Below, piece by piece: positions 19,268 through 28,040 of a stretch of 64,000 nucleotides of DNA. The notes below the pieces were generated by a model. The model was given only the letters and a program-made list of their open reading frames with translations, was not told where the DNA came from and did no database searches. The position numbers and the translations under genes were made by a program. This DNA is from Collinsella sp. Its GTDB lineage: Bacteria > Actinomycetota > Coriobacteriia > Coriobacteriales > Coriobacteriaceae. How positions within the stretch are numbered: the stretch's first letter is position 1; each line of letters opens with the position of its first letter. The stretch spans positions 18,506-82,505 of the forward strand of contig JAHAAK010000009.1 in the NCBI GenBank assembly GCA_018376905.1, read 5' to 3'.

Positions 19268-20497
19268 CTACACACGCGTCGCATCCTTGGGGCTCATGGT
19301 CATGCTCTGGAAGCGGTTCTCCATGTAGTCGTTATCGAAATACTTGCCGTAGAACTGCGCGACGGGAATATCCGGCTCCGTGCCGTTGACGCGCTGGTAC
19401 CAGTAGTCGAGCGACTGCAGCGTCATGACGCCGTCGACCAGCATAATGACGGTAAAGATGACGGTAGCCGAGTAGCGGCTCTTCCACGGAATCATGTTGA
19501 TGAGCTTGAGCAGCCTCGGCAGCAGCAGCTTGATCCAGATAAGGCCACCTAGGCCCCACAGGCAGGCAAAGCCCGTGCAGGTGCGTCCGCCCGTAAGGAC
19601 GGCGAGTGGGTCGGGCATGCCGAACAGCTTCATGTGCGAGTAGCTCCACGAGACCACGCCAAATGAGGTCTGCATAAACCAGCCCACGAACACCTCAAAG
19701 CTCGCGCCGAGCACGGCGCTTACCAGGAAAATGATGATGGGGTTCTTTTTATAGAAGCGGTTGAGCACCATGGTCATGAGTACGGCACCAAAGCCATAGA
19801 TGGGGCTGAAGGGACCAAACAGCATGCCGGCGCGGTCCTGGTAGACGCCTGGGTCGTCGACCGTCATGTGCCAGATGTCCTCGGCGATCAGGCCGAGCAC
19901 GCAGCAGACGAGGAATACCCAGAACAGGTTGAAGTAGTTGAGCTTGATGTAGCCCTCGCCGGTTTCATCGCGGCCGAGCATGCCCTCGGCGGCGGCGTCG
20001 CGGTCGAGCATCTCCTGCAGGCGGCGCTGCAGTTCGCGCTCCTGGCGAAGCGTAGGATCGACGGTGGCTGAAAGCGCGATGAGGATACCGAGCTGAATAG
20101 CGGGACGAAGCAAGAAGAGCCCGATACCTTGGAGCATCACGTCGACCAAAAGCTCGACGACGGTGAATGCAATAAGGATGTAGGACAGGCGGGCGGCGTT
20201 GCGGCGCTGGTTTTTGATAAGGTCCAGGCCAAAGATGATCAGGATGACGGCACTTGCCGCAGAGAGCATGATGCCGGCGACGATGAGTCCAACCGAGACC
20301 AGCATATTGTCGCCGAGTTTTTCGGCGGCGTTGCCGTTAATGAGCGCGGTGATGACCTGCCACATAAAGGCGGCGACCGACGGGAGTGTGCCCACGCCGG
20401 ACAGGATGCACAGGACGGCGTACACCTTAATGATGAGGGGAATCTTCTTGACCTCCGTGGCGCTGGGGACGCTGGGGTCGAGTCCGTTTCGATCCAT
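19268..20497 (-). CDS. CmpB-like polytopic membrane protein (putative ABC-transporter type IV family)
   Basis: A 409-residue integral membrane protein. The N-terminal half has about four TM segments and then a charged stretch (RQERELQRRLQEMLDRDAAAEGMLGRD as two pieces around 170-195). The C-terminal half has further TM segments and the motif region GMLFGPFSPIYGFGAVL and FEVFVGWFMQ, which match the ABC_trans_CmpB family (PF06541). No ABC ATPase is adjacent, so a transport role is unproven. The start is an ATG with AAAGG upstream. The gene stands alone and divergent from purF; the 285-bp gap between them holds the purF promoter. Confidence 0.7.
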   Translation of the reverse strand: MDRNGLDPSVPSATEVKKIPLIIKVYAVLCILSGVGTLPSVAAFMWQVITALINGNAAEKLGDNMLVSVGLIVAGIMLSAASAVILIIFGLDLIKNQRRNAARLSYILIAFTVVELLVDVMLQGIGLFLLRPAIQLGILIALSATVDPTLRQERELQRRLQEMLDRDAAAEGMLGRDETGEGYIKLNYFNLFWVFLVCCVLGLIAEDIWHMTVDDPGVYQDRAGMLFGPFSPIYGFGAVLMTMVLNRFYKKNPIIIFLVSAVLGASFEVFVGWFMQTSFGVVSWSYSHMKLFGMPDPLAVLTGGRTCTGFACLWGLGGLIWIKLLLPRLLKLINMIPWKSRYSATVIFTVIMLVDGVMTLQSLDYWYQRVNGTEPDIPVAQFYGKYFDNDYMENRFQSMTMSPKDATRV

Positions 20498-20735
20498 ACA
20501 GAACCTTTCTCGCTTTGTCCTAGATTACAAGGATACGCCGTCGACCTGCCAAAAGACAGGACGAACGTCCCAATTGCAACAATGCAACCCTCAACGGTGG
20601 ACGCGGCGGCCATCTGGGGGCGCGGGCGCTTGCACTGGACAGACCGATAAAATGTTTGGCCGCAAAACGGATTATTAGCTCGGTGGGCTTTTAAAAAGCG
20701 CTGCTCATGCGCTGGGGAGCGCGTCGCGCCGTGCG

Positions 20736-20741
20736 TATAAT
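20736..20741 (+). promoter_or_regulatory. -10 box of purF
   Basis: A perfect TATAAT lies 41 bp before the purF ATG. A -35 is weak (TGGGGA at 20713, 17-bp spacing). The rest of 20498-20782 holds no gene and no purine riboswitch pattern. Confidence 0.5.
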
Positions 20742-20782
20742 AAGGCGGGTAACGCCAAAATACGAGGCTCTGAGGGGATGCC

Positions 20783-22453
20783 ATGTCTCAAGAAACCATC
20801 CGCGCGGCCGAGCGTGCCGCGGGACAGGTGAATGCTATGTCGACGTATGATCCGGACTCTGACCAGCTGCATGAGGAATGCGGCGTTTTTGGTGTCTGGG
20901 CGCCCGATCGCGACGTGGCTCGACTGACGTACTTTGGCCTGCGTGCACTGCAGCACCGTGGCCAAGAATCGGCGGGAATCGCTGTTGGTGACGGCGGTAC
21001 GGTTATGGTCCGCAAGGATCTGGGCCTGCTCGATCGCGTGTTCTCCAATGCCGACTTGTCGACGCTCTCCGGTCAGCTGGCCGTGGGTCATGTGCGCTAC
21101 GGCACCGCCGGCGCCAAGAGCTGGGAAGCCTCTCAGCCGCACCTCTCTACCATCAATAGCGTCATTATCGCGCTCGCGCACAACGGCACCCTCGTCAACA
21201 CCGACGAGCTGCGCCGCCAGCTGATCGAGCTGGGCGTGCCGTTCCTCTCCAACTCGGATTCCGAGGTCGCGACCAAACTCATCGGCTACTTTACTCAGCG
21301 TACAGGCCATCTGCGCGAGGGCATTCGCAAGACCATGGAGCTCGTGCGCGGCGGCTACGCCATGACACTCATCAACGAGCAGGCGCTCTACGCATTCCGC
21401 GATCCGCACGGCATTCGCCCGCTCGTGCTGGGCAAGCTGGTGGACGAGGGCCTGGACCAGGCCGATGCCGCATCCGTTTCGCAGCTGCCGTCGCAGGACG
21501 GCGCCGCGACGGTCGACGCCGCCACCCATGTCACCCGCGCCGGCGGCTGGGTCGTCGCCTCCGAGACTTGTGCGCTCGACATTGTGGGCGCCGAGTACGT
21601 CCGCGACGTCCGTCCCGGTGAGATTTTGCGCATCAGCGCCGAGGGCCTTGTGTCCGAGCAGGGCGTGCCTGCCGCCGAAGAGCCTGCTAACTGCATCTTT
21701 GAGCAGGTCTACTTCGCTCGCCCCGATTCCATCATGAACGGCAAGAGCGTCTATGCCTGCCGCTATGACATGGGTCGTCAGCTGGCACATGAGGAGCCCG
21801 TCGAGGCCGACCTGGTCATCGGCGTGCCCGACTCCGGCCTGCCGCCCGCGGAGGGCTATTCGCACGAGAGCGGTATTCCCTTTGGCGAGGGCCTCATCAA
21901 GAATCGCTATGTGGGCCGTACGTTTATCGAGCCTACGCAGGAGCTGCGTGCCATGGGCGTGCGTATGAAGCTCAACCCGCTGCGCGACAACATCGAAGGC
22001 AAGCGCCTAGTCGTCATCGACGACTCCATCGTCCGCGGCACCACCATGGTGCAGCTCGTCAAGATGCTGCGCAACGCCGGCGCCAAGGAGATTCATATCC
22101 GCATCAACTCGCCCGAGGTCATCTGGCCGTGCTTCTACGGCATCGATACCGACGTGCAGTCGCAGCTCATCAGTGCCAACAAGACGGTCGACGAGATTTG
22201 CGAGTATATCGGCGCCGATTCGCTGGCCTTCCTTTCGGTCGAGGGCCTGCTGAAGGTCATGCCCAAGGGCGGTTACTGCGATGCGTGCTTTACCGGACGC
22301 TACCCCGTGGCGATTCCCGAGAGCTTTGGCCGCGACAAGTTCATGGAGGGCTTTAAGCCCCGCAACCTGGACAAGCCGCTGCACTTTGACGACGACGCCG
22401 TGGTCGAGAAATACGACGACCGCAGCTGGGAAGAGGAGCACGGCGAGGCCTAA
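20783..22453 (+). CDS. purF: Amidophosphoribosyltransferase PurF
   Basis: A 556-residue enzyme for the first committed purine step, PRPP + glutamine to phosphoribosylamine. The N-terminal nucleophile Cys is in HEECGVFGVW, exposed after removal of a ~34-residue propeptide. The PRPP loop is VVIDDSIVRGTTM. Cysteines in ANCIFEQVYFARPDS, WPCFYGID and GYCDACFTGRYP match the iron-sulphur (Bacillus-type) PurF. A second in-frame ATG at 20837 would shorten the propeptide; the first is used because of GAGGGG and the -10 position. It heads a purF-purM-purN cluster. Confidence 0.97.
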   Translation: MSQETIRAAERAAGQVNAMSTYDPDSDQLHEECGVFGVWAPDRDVARLTYFGLRALQHRGQESAGIAVGDGGTVMVRKDLGLLDRVFSNADLSTLSGQLAVGHVRYGTAGAKSWEASQPHLSTINSVIIALAHNGTLVNTDELRRQLIELGVPFLSNSDSEVATKLIGYFTQRTGHLREGIRKTMELVRGGYAMTLINEQALYAFRDPHGIRPLVLGKLVDEGLDQADAASVSQLPSQDGAATVDAATHVTRAGGWVVASETCALDIVGAEYVRDVRPGEILRISAEGLVSEQGVPAAEEPANCIFEQVYFARPDSIMNGKSVYACRYDMGRQLAHEEPVEADLVIGVPDSGLPPAEGYSHESGIPFGEGLIKNRYVGRTFIEPTQELRAMGVRMKLNPLRDNIEGKRLVVIDDSIVRGTTMVQLVKMLRNAGAKEIHIRINSPEVIWPCFYGIDTDVQSQLISANKTVDEICEYIGADSLAFLSVEGLLKVMPKGGYCDACFTGRYPVAIPESFGRDKFMEGFKPRNLDKPLHFDDDAVVEKYDDRSWEEEHGEA

Positions 22454-22498
22454 AGCCTGCCATGTAGGGACAGGTTTATTTTGGTAGGTTTTACCTGC
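22451..22498 (+). repeat. GGGACAG stem-loop at the purF stop codon
   Basis: From the TAA stop onward, AAAGCCTGCCA pairs imperfectly with TGGTAGGTTTT around a loop holding TAGGGACAGGTTTATT. Bases 22465-22498 match the reverse complement of 37604-37637 (after pth) at 33 of 34 positions, and similarity extends back to the stop codon at both sites. No T-run terminator follows. It belongs to the GGGACA stem-loop family described in the findings. Confidence 0.75.
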
Positions 22499-22609
22499 TG
22501 TTTTGTTGATATGACGGCGCGTGCCGTTATGGCGTGCGCCGAAATGAACGCAACTATGAGCACCGTTTGGTGCCTGTGCGGCAAACGGTAGTGGGAGAGG
22601 AAGGCTCAG

Positions 22610-23713
22610 ATGAGCGACAGCAAGCATGTGACGTACGAGGACGCCGGCGTCGATACCGCCGAGGGCGGCCGCGCCGTCGACGCTATTAAGCAGATGGTCA
22701 AGGACACCAACCGCCCCGAGGTTATCGGCGGCATCGGCGGCTTTGGTGGCCTGTTCTCGGCCGCCGCGCTTAAGGATATGGAAGACCCGATCCTGATCAG
22801 CGGCACCGACGGCGTGGGCACCAAACTCGTGCTCGCCCAGATCATGGACCGTCACGAGACGGTGGGCCAGGACCTGGTCGCCATGTGCGTCAATGACATT
22901 TTGGCTTCGGGCGCCGAGCCGCTGTTCTTCCTGGATTACGTTGCCATCGGTCACATTGAGGCCGAGCACATGGCAAAGATCATCAAGGGCGTGGCCGACG
23001 GCTGCAAGCTCGCGGGTTGCGCGCTCGTGGGCGGCGAGATGGCCGAGCACCCGGGCGTCATGGCCCCCGCCGATTACGACCTCGCCGGCTTTACCGTGGG
23101 TGTTGTCGATCGTCCCAAGATGCTCGACCCCGCGAACGTTCGCCCCGGCGATGTGATCCTGGGCCTGCCTTCTACCGGCGTGCATTCCAACGGTTACTCG
23201 CTCGTGCGCAAGGTTATCGGTGTCGACGGCATCAAGCCGGGCACGCCCGACGCTGCCGCTAAGGCCGAGGAGCTGAGCCGTCCGCTCGAGGAGCTCGGCG
23301 GCGCTTCGCTGGCCGACGCTCTGCTGGCTCCCACGCGCATCTACGTCAAGCCGATTCTGGAGCTGCTCCGCGGTGGCGCCAACGTTCATGCCATTGCCCA
23401 TATCACCGGCGGCGGTATTACCGAGAACCTCAACCGCGCGCTTGCCGACGACGTCGACGCCGTGGTCACTCGCAACGGCGCCGAGATGGGTTGGGATGTT
23501 CCTCCCGTCATCACCTACGTGTCGCGCCAGGCCGAGCTCGCGCGCAACGAGGCATGCAAGACCTTCAACATGGGAGTCGGCCTGTGCCTGATCGTCGCCC
23601 CCGAGGACGAGGCCGCGGTTACCGAGGCCCTGGTCGGGCTGGGCGAGAAGCCGTTCCGTGTGGGCGAGTGCGTCGAGGGTTCCGGTAAGGTCGTGTACTC
23701 CGATGAGCGCTAA
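22610..23713 (+). CDS. purM: Phosphoribosylformylglycinamidine cyclo-ligase (AIR synthetase) PurM
   Basis: A 367-residue ATP-dependent cyclase converting FGAM to AIR. Family motifs: ILISGTDGVGTKLVLA (ATP/substrate loop), GQDLVAMCVNDILASGAEPLFFLDY, GCALVGGEMAEHPGVM and the C-terminal HITGGGITENLNRAL. Starts at an ATG with GAGAGGAAGG just upstream. Downstream purN overlaps by 11 bp, so the two are translationally coupled. Confidence 0.97.
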   Translation: MSDSKHVTYEDAGVDTAEGGRAVDAIKQMVKDTNRPEVIGGIGGFGGLFSAAALKDMEDPILISGTDGVGTKLVLAQIMDRHETVGQDLVAMCVNDILASGAEPLFFLDYVAIGHIEAEHMAKIIKGVADGCKLAGCALVGGEMAEHPGVMAPADYDLAGFTVGVVDRPKMLDPANVRPGDVILGLPSTGVHSNGYSLVRKVIGVDGIKPGTPDAAAKAEELSRPLEELGGASLADALLAPTRIYVKPILELLRGGANVHAIAHITGGGITENLNRALADDVDAVVTRNGAEMGWDVPPVITYVSRQAELARNEACKTFNMGVGLCLIVAPEDEAAVTEALVGLGEKPFRVGECVEGSGKVVYSDER

Positions 23714-24404
23714 CGAGCAGATGGCTACCGCCGAGGATCTGGACTTTGTGCCCTATACTCGTCCGACCGGTACCGATACGGCCGAGCCGCTCAAGATCGG
23801 TGTGCTCATCAGCGGTTCGGGTACCAACCTGCAGGCGCTGATCGACCTGATCGCCGCTGGCAATCTCAATGCTTCGATTGAGCTTGTGGTGTCGAGCCGT
23901 CCATCGGCTAAGGGCTTGCAGCGCGCCGAGCGTGCGGGTATCCAGACGCTCACGCTGTCCAAGGACGTCTATGCCGACCCCATCGCGGCCGACGAGATCA
24001 TCGCGCATGAGCTGCTCGAGCGCGGCTGCGAGTACGTGGTGATGGCCGGTTACATGCGCATGGTGCACACGCCGCTGCTGGCGGCGTTCCCCAACCGCGT
24101 GGTCAACCTGCATCCGGCGCTGCTGCCGAGCTTTACCGGTGCCCATGCGATTGACGATGCGTTTGCTCGCGGCGTCAAGGTGACCGGCGTGACCGTGCAC
24201 TTTGCCAACGAGATTTACGACAACGGCCCCATCATCGCCCAGCGTGCACTGGCTGTCGAGGAGGGCTGGGACGTCGACACACTCGAGGAGCACATCCACG
24301 CGATCGAGCATGTGCTGTATCCCGAGGTCGTGCAAATGCTCGCCGACGGTCGCGTTCACGTGCTGGAGAGCGGCAAGGTCGCAATTGATGCGCCTCGCGG
24401 CTAG
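23703..24404 (+). CDS. purN: Phosphoribosylglycinamide formyltransferase PurN
   Basis: A 233-residue enzyme transferring a formyl group from 10-formyl-THF to GAR. Core motifs: VLISGSGTNLQALID, the catalytic Asn/His in VVNLHPALLPSF and the Asp region NEIYDNGPIIAQ. A ~30-residue N-terminal extension precedes the fold. The ATG at 23703 overlaps the purM end by 11 bp; an ATG at 23721 is a possible alternative. It depends on folate made by the FolP-FolK fusion elsewhere in the window. Confidence 0.95.
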   Translation: MSANEQMATAEDLDFVPYTRPTGTDTAEPLKIGVLISGSGTNLQALIDLIAAGNLNASIELVVSSRPSAKGLQRAERAGIQTLTLSKDVYADPIAADEIIAHELLERGCEYVVMAGYMRMVHTPLLAAFPNRVVNLHPALLPSFTGAHAIDDAFARGVKVTGVTVHFANEIYDNGPIIAQRALAVEEGWDVDTLEEHIHAIEHVLYPEVVQMLADGRVHVLESGKVAIDAPRG

Positions 24405-24491
24405 TGGCGCACAGTACAATTTAGCCGAGTAGTCAGGGTGGTCATTGGCGCCAAGGCGCAAGTGGCCATCCTTTGTTTTAGGTAGTCATTG

Positions 24492-24529
24492 GGGACGTTC
24501 TTAAACGACTAGTCGTTTAAGAACGTCCC
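24492..24529. repeat. 38-bp perfect palindrome carrying GGGAC
   Basis: GGGACGTTCTTAAACGACT (24492-24510) is followed directly by its exact complement (24511-24529), with no loop. It lies 28 bp before the EIIA start in the 150-bp purN-EIIA gap and shares GGGAC with the stem-loop family. It may act as an operator or be a palindromic repeat. Confidence 0.8.
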
Positions 24530-24556
24530 AGGTGTCTAGGTGAGAGAGGTGAGCGT

Positions 24557-25021
24557 ATGGCGGATAACGAAGCGCTGTTTACGCCCGAGCTGGTGTTTTT
24601 TGATTGGGAGTGCGCGACGCCGGGCGAGGTGTTTGCGCGGCTCGAGGGCGAGCTTGCACCGCGTGGCTACATTGCGTCTGGTTGGCTTGACGCCGTCCGC
24701 ACGCGCGAGAACGCCTATCCCACGGGTCTCGCCATGCCGGCGGCAAACATCGCCATCCCGCACACCGATCCGGGGTTTGTGGCTAAGCCCTATATCGCGG
24801 TGATAAAGCCCGCCGCGCCCGTCACGTTCAATGCTATGGCGGGCATGGGCGCCCCCGTGCCCGCGCAGATCATTATCAATCTGGGCATTGCCGAGCCGGG
24901 CGGCCAGGTCGAGGCCCTGCAAGCGCTTATGAATATCTTTATGGATGCCGACGCCGCAGCCGATGTGCTCGGCCAGACCACATGCCAAGGCATGGTCGAC
25001 GCCATCCGCCGTCACTTTTAA
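24557..25021 (+). CDS. PTS EIIA component, fructose/galactitol type
   Basis: A 154-residue EIIA domain that takes phosphate from HPr and passes it to an EIIB. The phospho-acceptor His is in NIAIPHTDP near residue 75, within the PTS_EIIA_2 fold; NAMAGMGAPVPAQIIINLG matches the GatA-like pattern. GAGAGG precedes the ATG. No EIIB or EIIC gene is in the window, so it either serves a distant permease or has a regulatory role. A GGGGACA stem-loop starts 12 bp after the stop. Confidence 0.85.
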   Translation: MADNEALFTPELVFFDWECATPGEVFARLEGELAPRGYIASGWLDAVRTRENAYPTGLAMPAANIAIPHTDPGFVAKPYIAVIKPAAPVTFNAMAGMGAPVPAQIIINLGIAEPGGQVEALQALMNIFMDADAAADVLGQTTCQGMVDAIRRHF

Positions 25022-25032
25022 GGTGGAGCTAA

Positions 25033-25080
25033 GCCGGCATTTGGGGACATTTCTTTTCTGCCGGCGCTTGGGGAATGTCC
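25033..25080 (+). repeat. GGGGACA stem-loop after the EIIA gene
   Basis: GCCGGCA (25033-25039) pairs with TGCCGGC (25059-25065) around a loop containing TTGGGGACATTTC; a second block, TTGGGGAATGTCCC, follows. Same architecture as the sites after purF, the amino-acid permease and pth, but with an unrelated stem. Confidence 0.6.
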
Positions 25081-25219
25081 CTAACTGCCAACAGCCAGAA
25101 CAGCCTCCCTTTGCACCAAAATGGTGCAGATTAACCTGTCCCCCATACACCAGGTGTGTCGCGGGGCCCGCGTTGTGACACAATGGCGTTTGTTCGATTC
25201 GTGATGCGAAAGGCCAACT

Positions 25220-26443
25220 ATGGCAAACAAGAAAAAGAACTCCGAGGCCGCGCCGACGCCCGAGCAGCAGGCTCGCGCTGCCTCCAGCTCTCGTAAGAAG
25301 CAGCGCAAGACGTACGTGTCTAAGACCGTCAAGATCGTCCTGGTGGTTATCGGCGTGCTGGCAATGCTGCTTTCCGTCTCGGCCATGGCGTGCTCCGGCC
25401 TGATGTCGCAGACCGAAAGCACCAACTCGGGCTATAAGCTCACCGGTGGTGTCGCCGCTACCATCAACGGCACCAACCTCACCGAGGACACCGTGACCAA
25501 GCAGATCATGAGCATGCGCACGTCCTATGGCTACACCAAGGACAAGGACTGGGCGCAGTATCTGGTCGACAACGACCTGACGCCCAAAAAGTACCGCAAG
25601 CAGCTCATCGATTCCTACACGCAGCAGATTCTGCTTCAGCAGGCGCAGAAGGAAAACGGCGTGACGGTGTCGGACGAGGAGGTCGAGAAGGCATGGAAGG
25701 ACGCGTGCAAGAGCGCGGGCGGTGCCAAGACCTTTAAGAAGACCCTTAAGACCTACGGCTATACCGAGGACACCTACAAGGACTCGCTCAAGGAGAGCCT
25801 GGCACAGCAAAAGCTTAAGGATGCCGTGGCGCCCACCAGCAAGCCCAAGGACAGCGAGATCGTCGATTACATCAACGAGAATCTGTCTAACTACAACGAT
25901 GCCCGCCGCTCGTCGAACATCCTGGTCAAGGTCGATTCCGACGCATCTGACGAGGACAAGGCCGCCGCCAAGGCCAAGGCACAGGAGTGCCTGGACAAGA
26001 TCAACTCCGGCGAGCTGAGCTTTGAGGACGCCGTGGAGCAGTATTCCGACGACACCGGCTCCAAGGAGAAGAAGGGTGATGTGGGTTGGGATAAGCTCAC
26101 TACCTTCGTCGACAGCTATCAGACGGCGCTCGAGGGCCTCAGCAAGGGCGATGTGAGCGACGTGGTTGAGTCGACGTACGGTTACCATGTCATCAAGTGC
26201 ACCGACTACTTCCATGTCGATAGCCAGGTCGATGACATCAAGCAGGTACCCAAGGACATCAAGAAGTATGTTTCCAACGTGGTGAAGACGCAGGCGGCCA
26301 GTACTGCATACAGCGAGTGGCTGGAACAGTACAAGAAGGACGCCGACATCACCGTCAACCCCATGCCCAAGGACGTGCCCTATAACGTGAGTCTGAAGGG
26401 CGTCACCAAGAGTTCGACCGACGATTCGTCGACGACTGAGTAA
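25220..26443 (+). CDS. Membrane-anchored parvulin-type peptidyl-prolyl isomerase (PrsA/SurA-like)
   Basis: A 407-residue extracytoplasmic foldase. A Lys/Arg-rich N-terminus (~1-38) precedes one hydrophobic segment (IVLVVIGVLAMLLSVSAM); the Cys in AMACSG is not a good lipobox, so a signal anchor is more likely than a lipoprotein. A SurA-N-like helical region (~80-210) leads to a parvulin (rotamase) domain ~ 230-335: RRSSNILVKVD, ELSFEDAVEQYSDD, KGDVGW and YGYHVIKCTDY. The Ser/Thr-rich tail is disordered. It would assist secreted proteins such as the surface enzymes here. Start is the ATG with GAAAGG upstream. Confidence 0.88.
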   Translation: MANKKKNSEAAPTPEQQARAASSSRKKQRKTYVSKTVKIVLVVIGVLAMLLSVSAMACSGLMSQTESTNSGYKLTGGVAATINGTNLTEDTVTKQIMSMRTSYGYTKDKDWAQYLVDNDLTPKKYRKQLIDSYTQQILLQQAQKENGVTVSDEEVEKAWKDACKSAGGAKTFKKTLKTYGYTEDTYKDSLKESLAQQKLKDAVAPTSKPKDSEIVDYINENLSNYNDARRSSNILVKVDSDASDEDKAAAKAKAQECLDKINSGELSFEDAVEQYSDDTGSKEKKGDVGWDKLTTFVDSYQTALEGLSKGDVSDVVESTYGYHVIKCTDYFHVDSQVDDIKQVPKDIKKYVSNVVKTQAASTAYSEWLEQYKKDADITVNPMPKDVPYNVSLKGVTKSSTDDSSTTE

Positions 26444-26497
26444 TCATGGGGCGGTGCTCATGCGAGTGCCGCCCACGCTATTGAGGAGGATTTGCAG

Positions 26498-26941
26498 ATG
26501 ACCAACGAAGAGCTGCAGCAGGAAATGATCGCCGCCATGAAGGCCAAGGATAAGGTTCGCCTGTCCATCATCCGCCAGGTCAAGGCCGAGGTGAAGAATA
26601 TCGAGGTTAACGAGCGCCGCGACGTGACCGAGGAAGACGTCAACAGCATGATCAAGCGTCTGATTAAGCAGACGAGCGAGACGCTGGAGATGTCCATTAA
26701 GGCCGGTACCGACCAAGACCGTACCGACAACCTGACCGAGCAGGTCAAGATTCTGGAGAGCCTGCTGCCCGCACAGGTTTCGGGCGAGGAGCTCGAGGCT
26801 CTGATCGAGCAGGTCATCGCCGAGCTGGGCGCCACGTCCAAGAAGCAGATGGGCCAGGTCATGGGAGCACTCGGCAAGGCCACCGGCGGTAACTTTGATA
26901 AGCCTGCCGCGGCAAAGATCGTCGGCGCCAAGCTTGCGTAA
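26498..26941 (+). CDS. YqeY/GatB-tail family protein
   Basis: A 147-residue all-helical protein of the YqeY family (Asn/Gln-amidotransferase tail domain). Characteristic start EELQQEMIAAMKAKDKVRLSIIRQ and end ATSKKQMGQVMGAL..ATGGNFDKPAAAKIV. Related domains help bind tRNA in GatB, but stand-alone YqeY has no agreed function. The ATG at 26498 follows GAGGAGGA; a TTG two codons earlier is less likely. Downstream are two hairpins. Confidence 0.9.
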   Translation: MTNEELQQEMIAAMKAKDKVRLSIIRQVKAEVKNIEVNERRDVTEEDVNSMIKRLIKQTSETLEMSIKAGTDQDRTDNLTEQVKILESLLPAQVSGEELEALIEQVIAELGATSKKQMGQVMGALGKATGGNFDKPAAAKIVGAKLA

Positions 26942-26944
26942 TTT

Positions 26945-27083
26945 GTTACGCGGTTTTACCAAACCGCGTAACGGCTCGACGCTGCAAACCCGTACACGCG
27001 GCAATCTGACGTTCAATTTCAAGGGCGCGACCATAAGGTCTGCGCCCTTTCATTTCACGTCACCTTGCTCGCGTGTACGGGTT
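26945..27083 (+). terminator. Nested hairpins after yqeY
   Basis: GTTACGCGGTTT/AAACCGCGTAAC (26945-26972) is a perfect 12-bp stem. AAGGGCGCGACC/GGTCTGCGCCCTT (27021-27050) resembles a terminator with TTTCATTTC after it. Both arms of a third pair, AACCCGTACACGCG (26987) and its complement (27070-27083), enclose the second hairpin. The 359-bp gap before the ABC ATPase otherwise holds only the GGGGACAG repeat. Confidence 0.6.
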
Positions 27084-27127
27084 TTCGCTGACTTATGCTC
27101 AACAAGGGCGGTTGTATTATTTTGGCG

Positions 27128-27194
27128 CTCATTGGGGACAGACTTAAATGAGTGCCCAATGAGCGGGTACTCATTTAAGCCTGTCCCCAATGAG
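27128..27194. repeat. Paired inverted GGGGACAG stem-loops
   Basis: CTCATTGGGGACAGACTTAAATGAG can fold as CTCATT/AATGAG with GGGGACAG in the loop; an inverted copy ends at 27194. The two copies are inverted repeats of each other over 24 bp with one mismatch (27130-27153 and 27169-27192). It lies ~105 bp before the ABC-transporter operon. Confidence 0.7.
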
Positions 27195-27300
27195 TGGGTG
27201 GAAGGTTGCGGGTTCTTTACGGGAATGTAGTGTGGGCTGCGGAAACGTGGTTCTTTCCGTACAATAGTTCAACTCGTGTAAACGCAGGGAAGGGACATTC

Positions 27301-28032
27301 ATGGCAGACATGATCGAGATCAAGCATCTCAACAAGTACTTTGGCGACCTGCATGTGCTCAAAGATATCAATCTCACCGTTAAGCGCGGCGAGAAGCTCG
27401 TAATGATCGGGCCTTCCGGCTCGGGTAAGTCGACGCTCATCCGTTGCGTCGATTATCTGGAGGAGCCCACGTCGGGCGAGGTCGTCATCGACGGTACGCC
27501 GCTCACCAAGAAGAATCACCTGGAGATGGCTCGCAAGTATAGTTCCATGGTGTTTCAGCAGTTCAACCTGTATCCTAACATGACGGTGCTCGGCAACCTG
27601 ACGCTCGCGCCCATCAAGCTGCAAAAGAAGAGCAAGGAGGAGGCGACCGAGATCGCCATCGCCGCGCTCAAGCGCGTCGGCATGGCGCATAAGGCCGGCG
27701 AGTATCCGCAGAATCTCTCGGGTGGTCAGCAGCAGCGCATCGCCATCGCCCGTGCCCTGTGCACCAAGCAGCCCATCATCCTGTTTGACGAGCCGACCTC
27801 GGCGCTCGACCCCGAGATGGTCCAGGAGGTTCTGGACGTTATGATTGAGCTCGCGCAGGAGGACATCACCATGATCTGCGTGACGCACGAGATGGGCTTT
27901 GCGCGCCAGGTGGCCGACCGCGTCATCTTTATGGAGGACGGCCGCATTCTGGAGGAGGGCACGCCAGAGCACTTCTTCGATAACCCCGAGAACCCGCGCT
28001 GCCGCGAGTTCCTGTCCAAGATTCTGCACTAG
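27301..28032 (+). CDS. Polar amino-acid ABC transporter ATP-binding protein (GlnQ-like)
   Basis: A 243-residue ATPase that powers uptake through the two permeases encoded downstream. Walker A GPSGSGKSTLIRC, Q-loop VFQQFNLYPNMT, signature LSGGQQQRIAIARAL, Walker B PIILFDEPTSALDPE and the switch His in CVTHEMGFA. The PAAT family is recognised by the FNLYP/F-H segment and the SALDPE end. First gene of a four-gene set; the binding protein follows after 8 bp. Confidence 0.95.
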   Translation: MADMIEIKHLNKYFGDLHVLKDINLTVKRGEKLVMIGPSGSGKSTLIRCVDYLEEPTSGEVVIDGTPLTKKNHLEMARKYSSMVFQQFNLYPNMTVLGNLTLAPIKLQKKSKEEATEIAIAALKRVGMAHKAGEYPQNLSGGQQQRIAIARALCTKQPIILFDEPTSALDPEMVQEVLDVMIELAQEDITMICVTHEMGFARQVADRVIFMEDGRILEEGTPEHFFDNPENPRCREFLSKILH

Positions 28033-28040
28033 GCGCGGTG

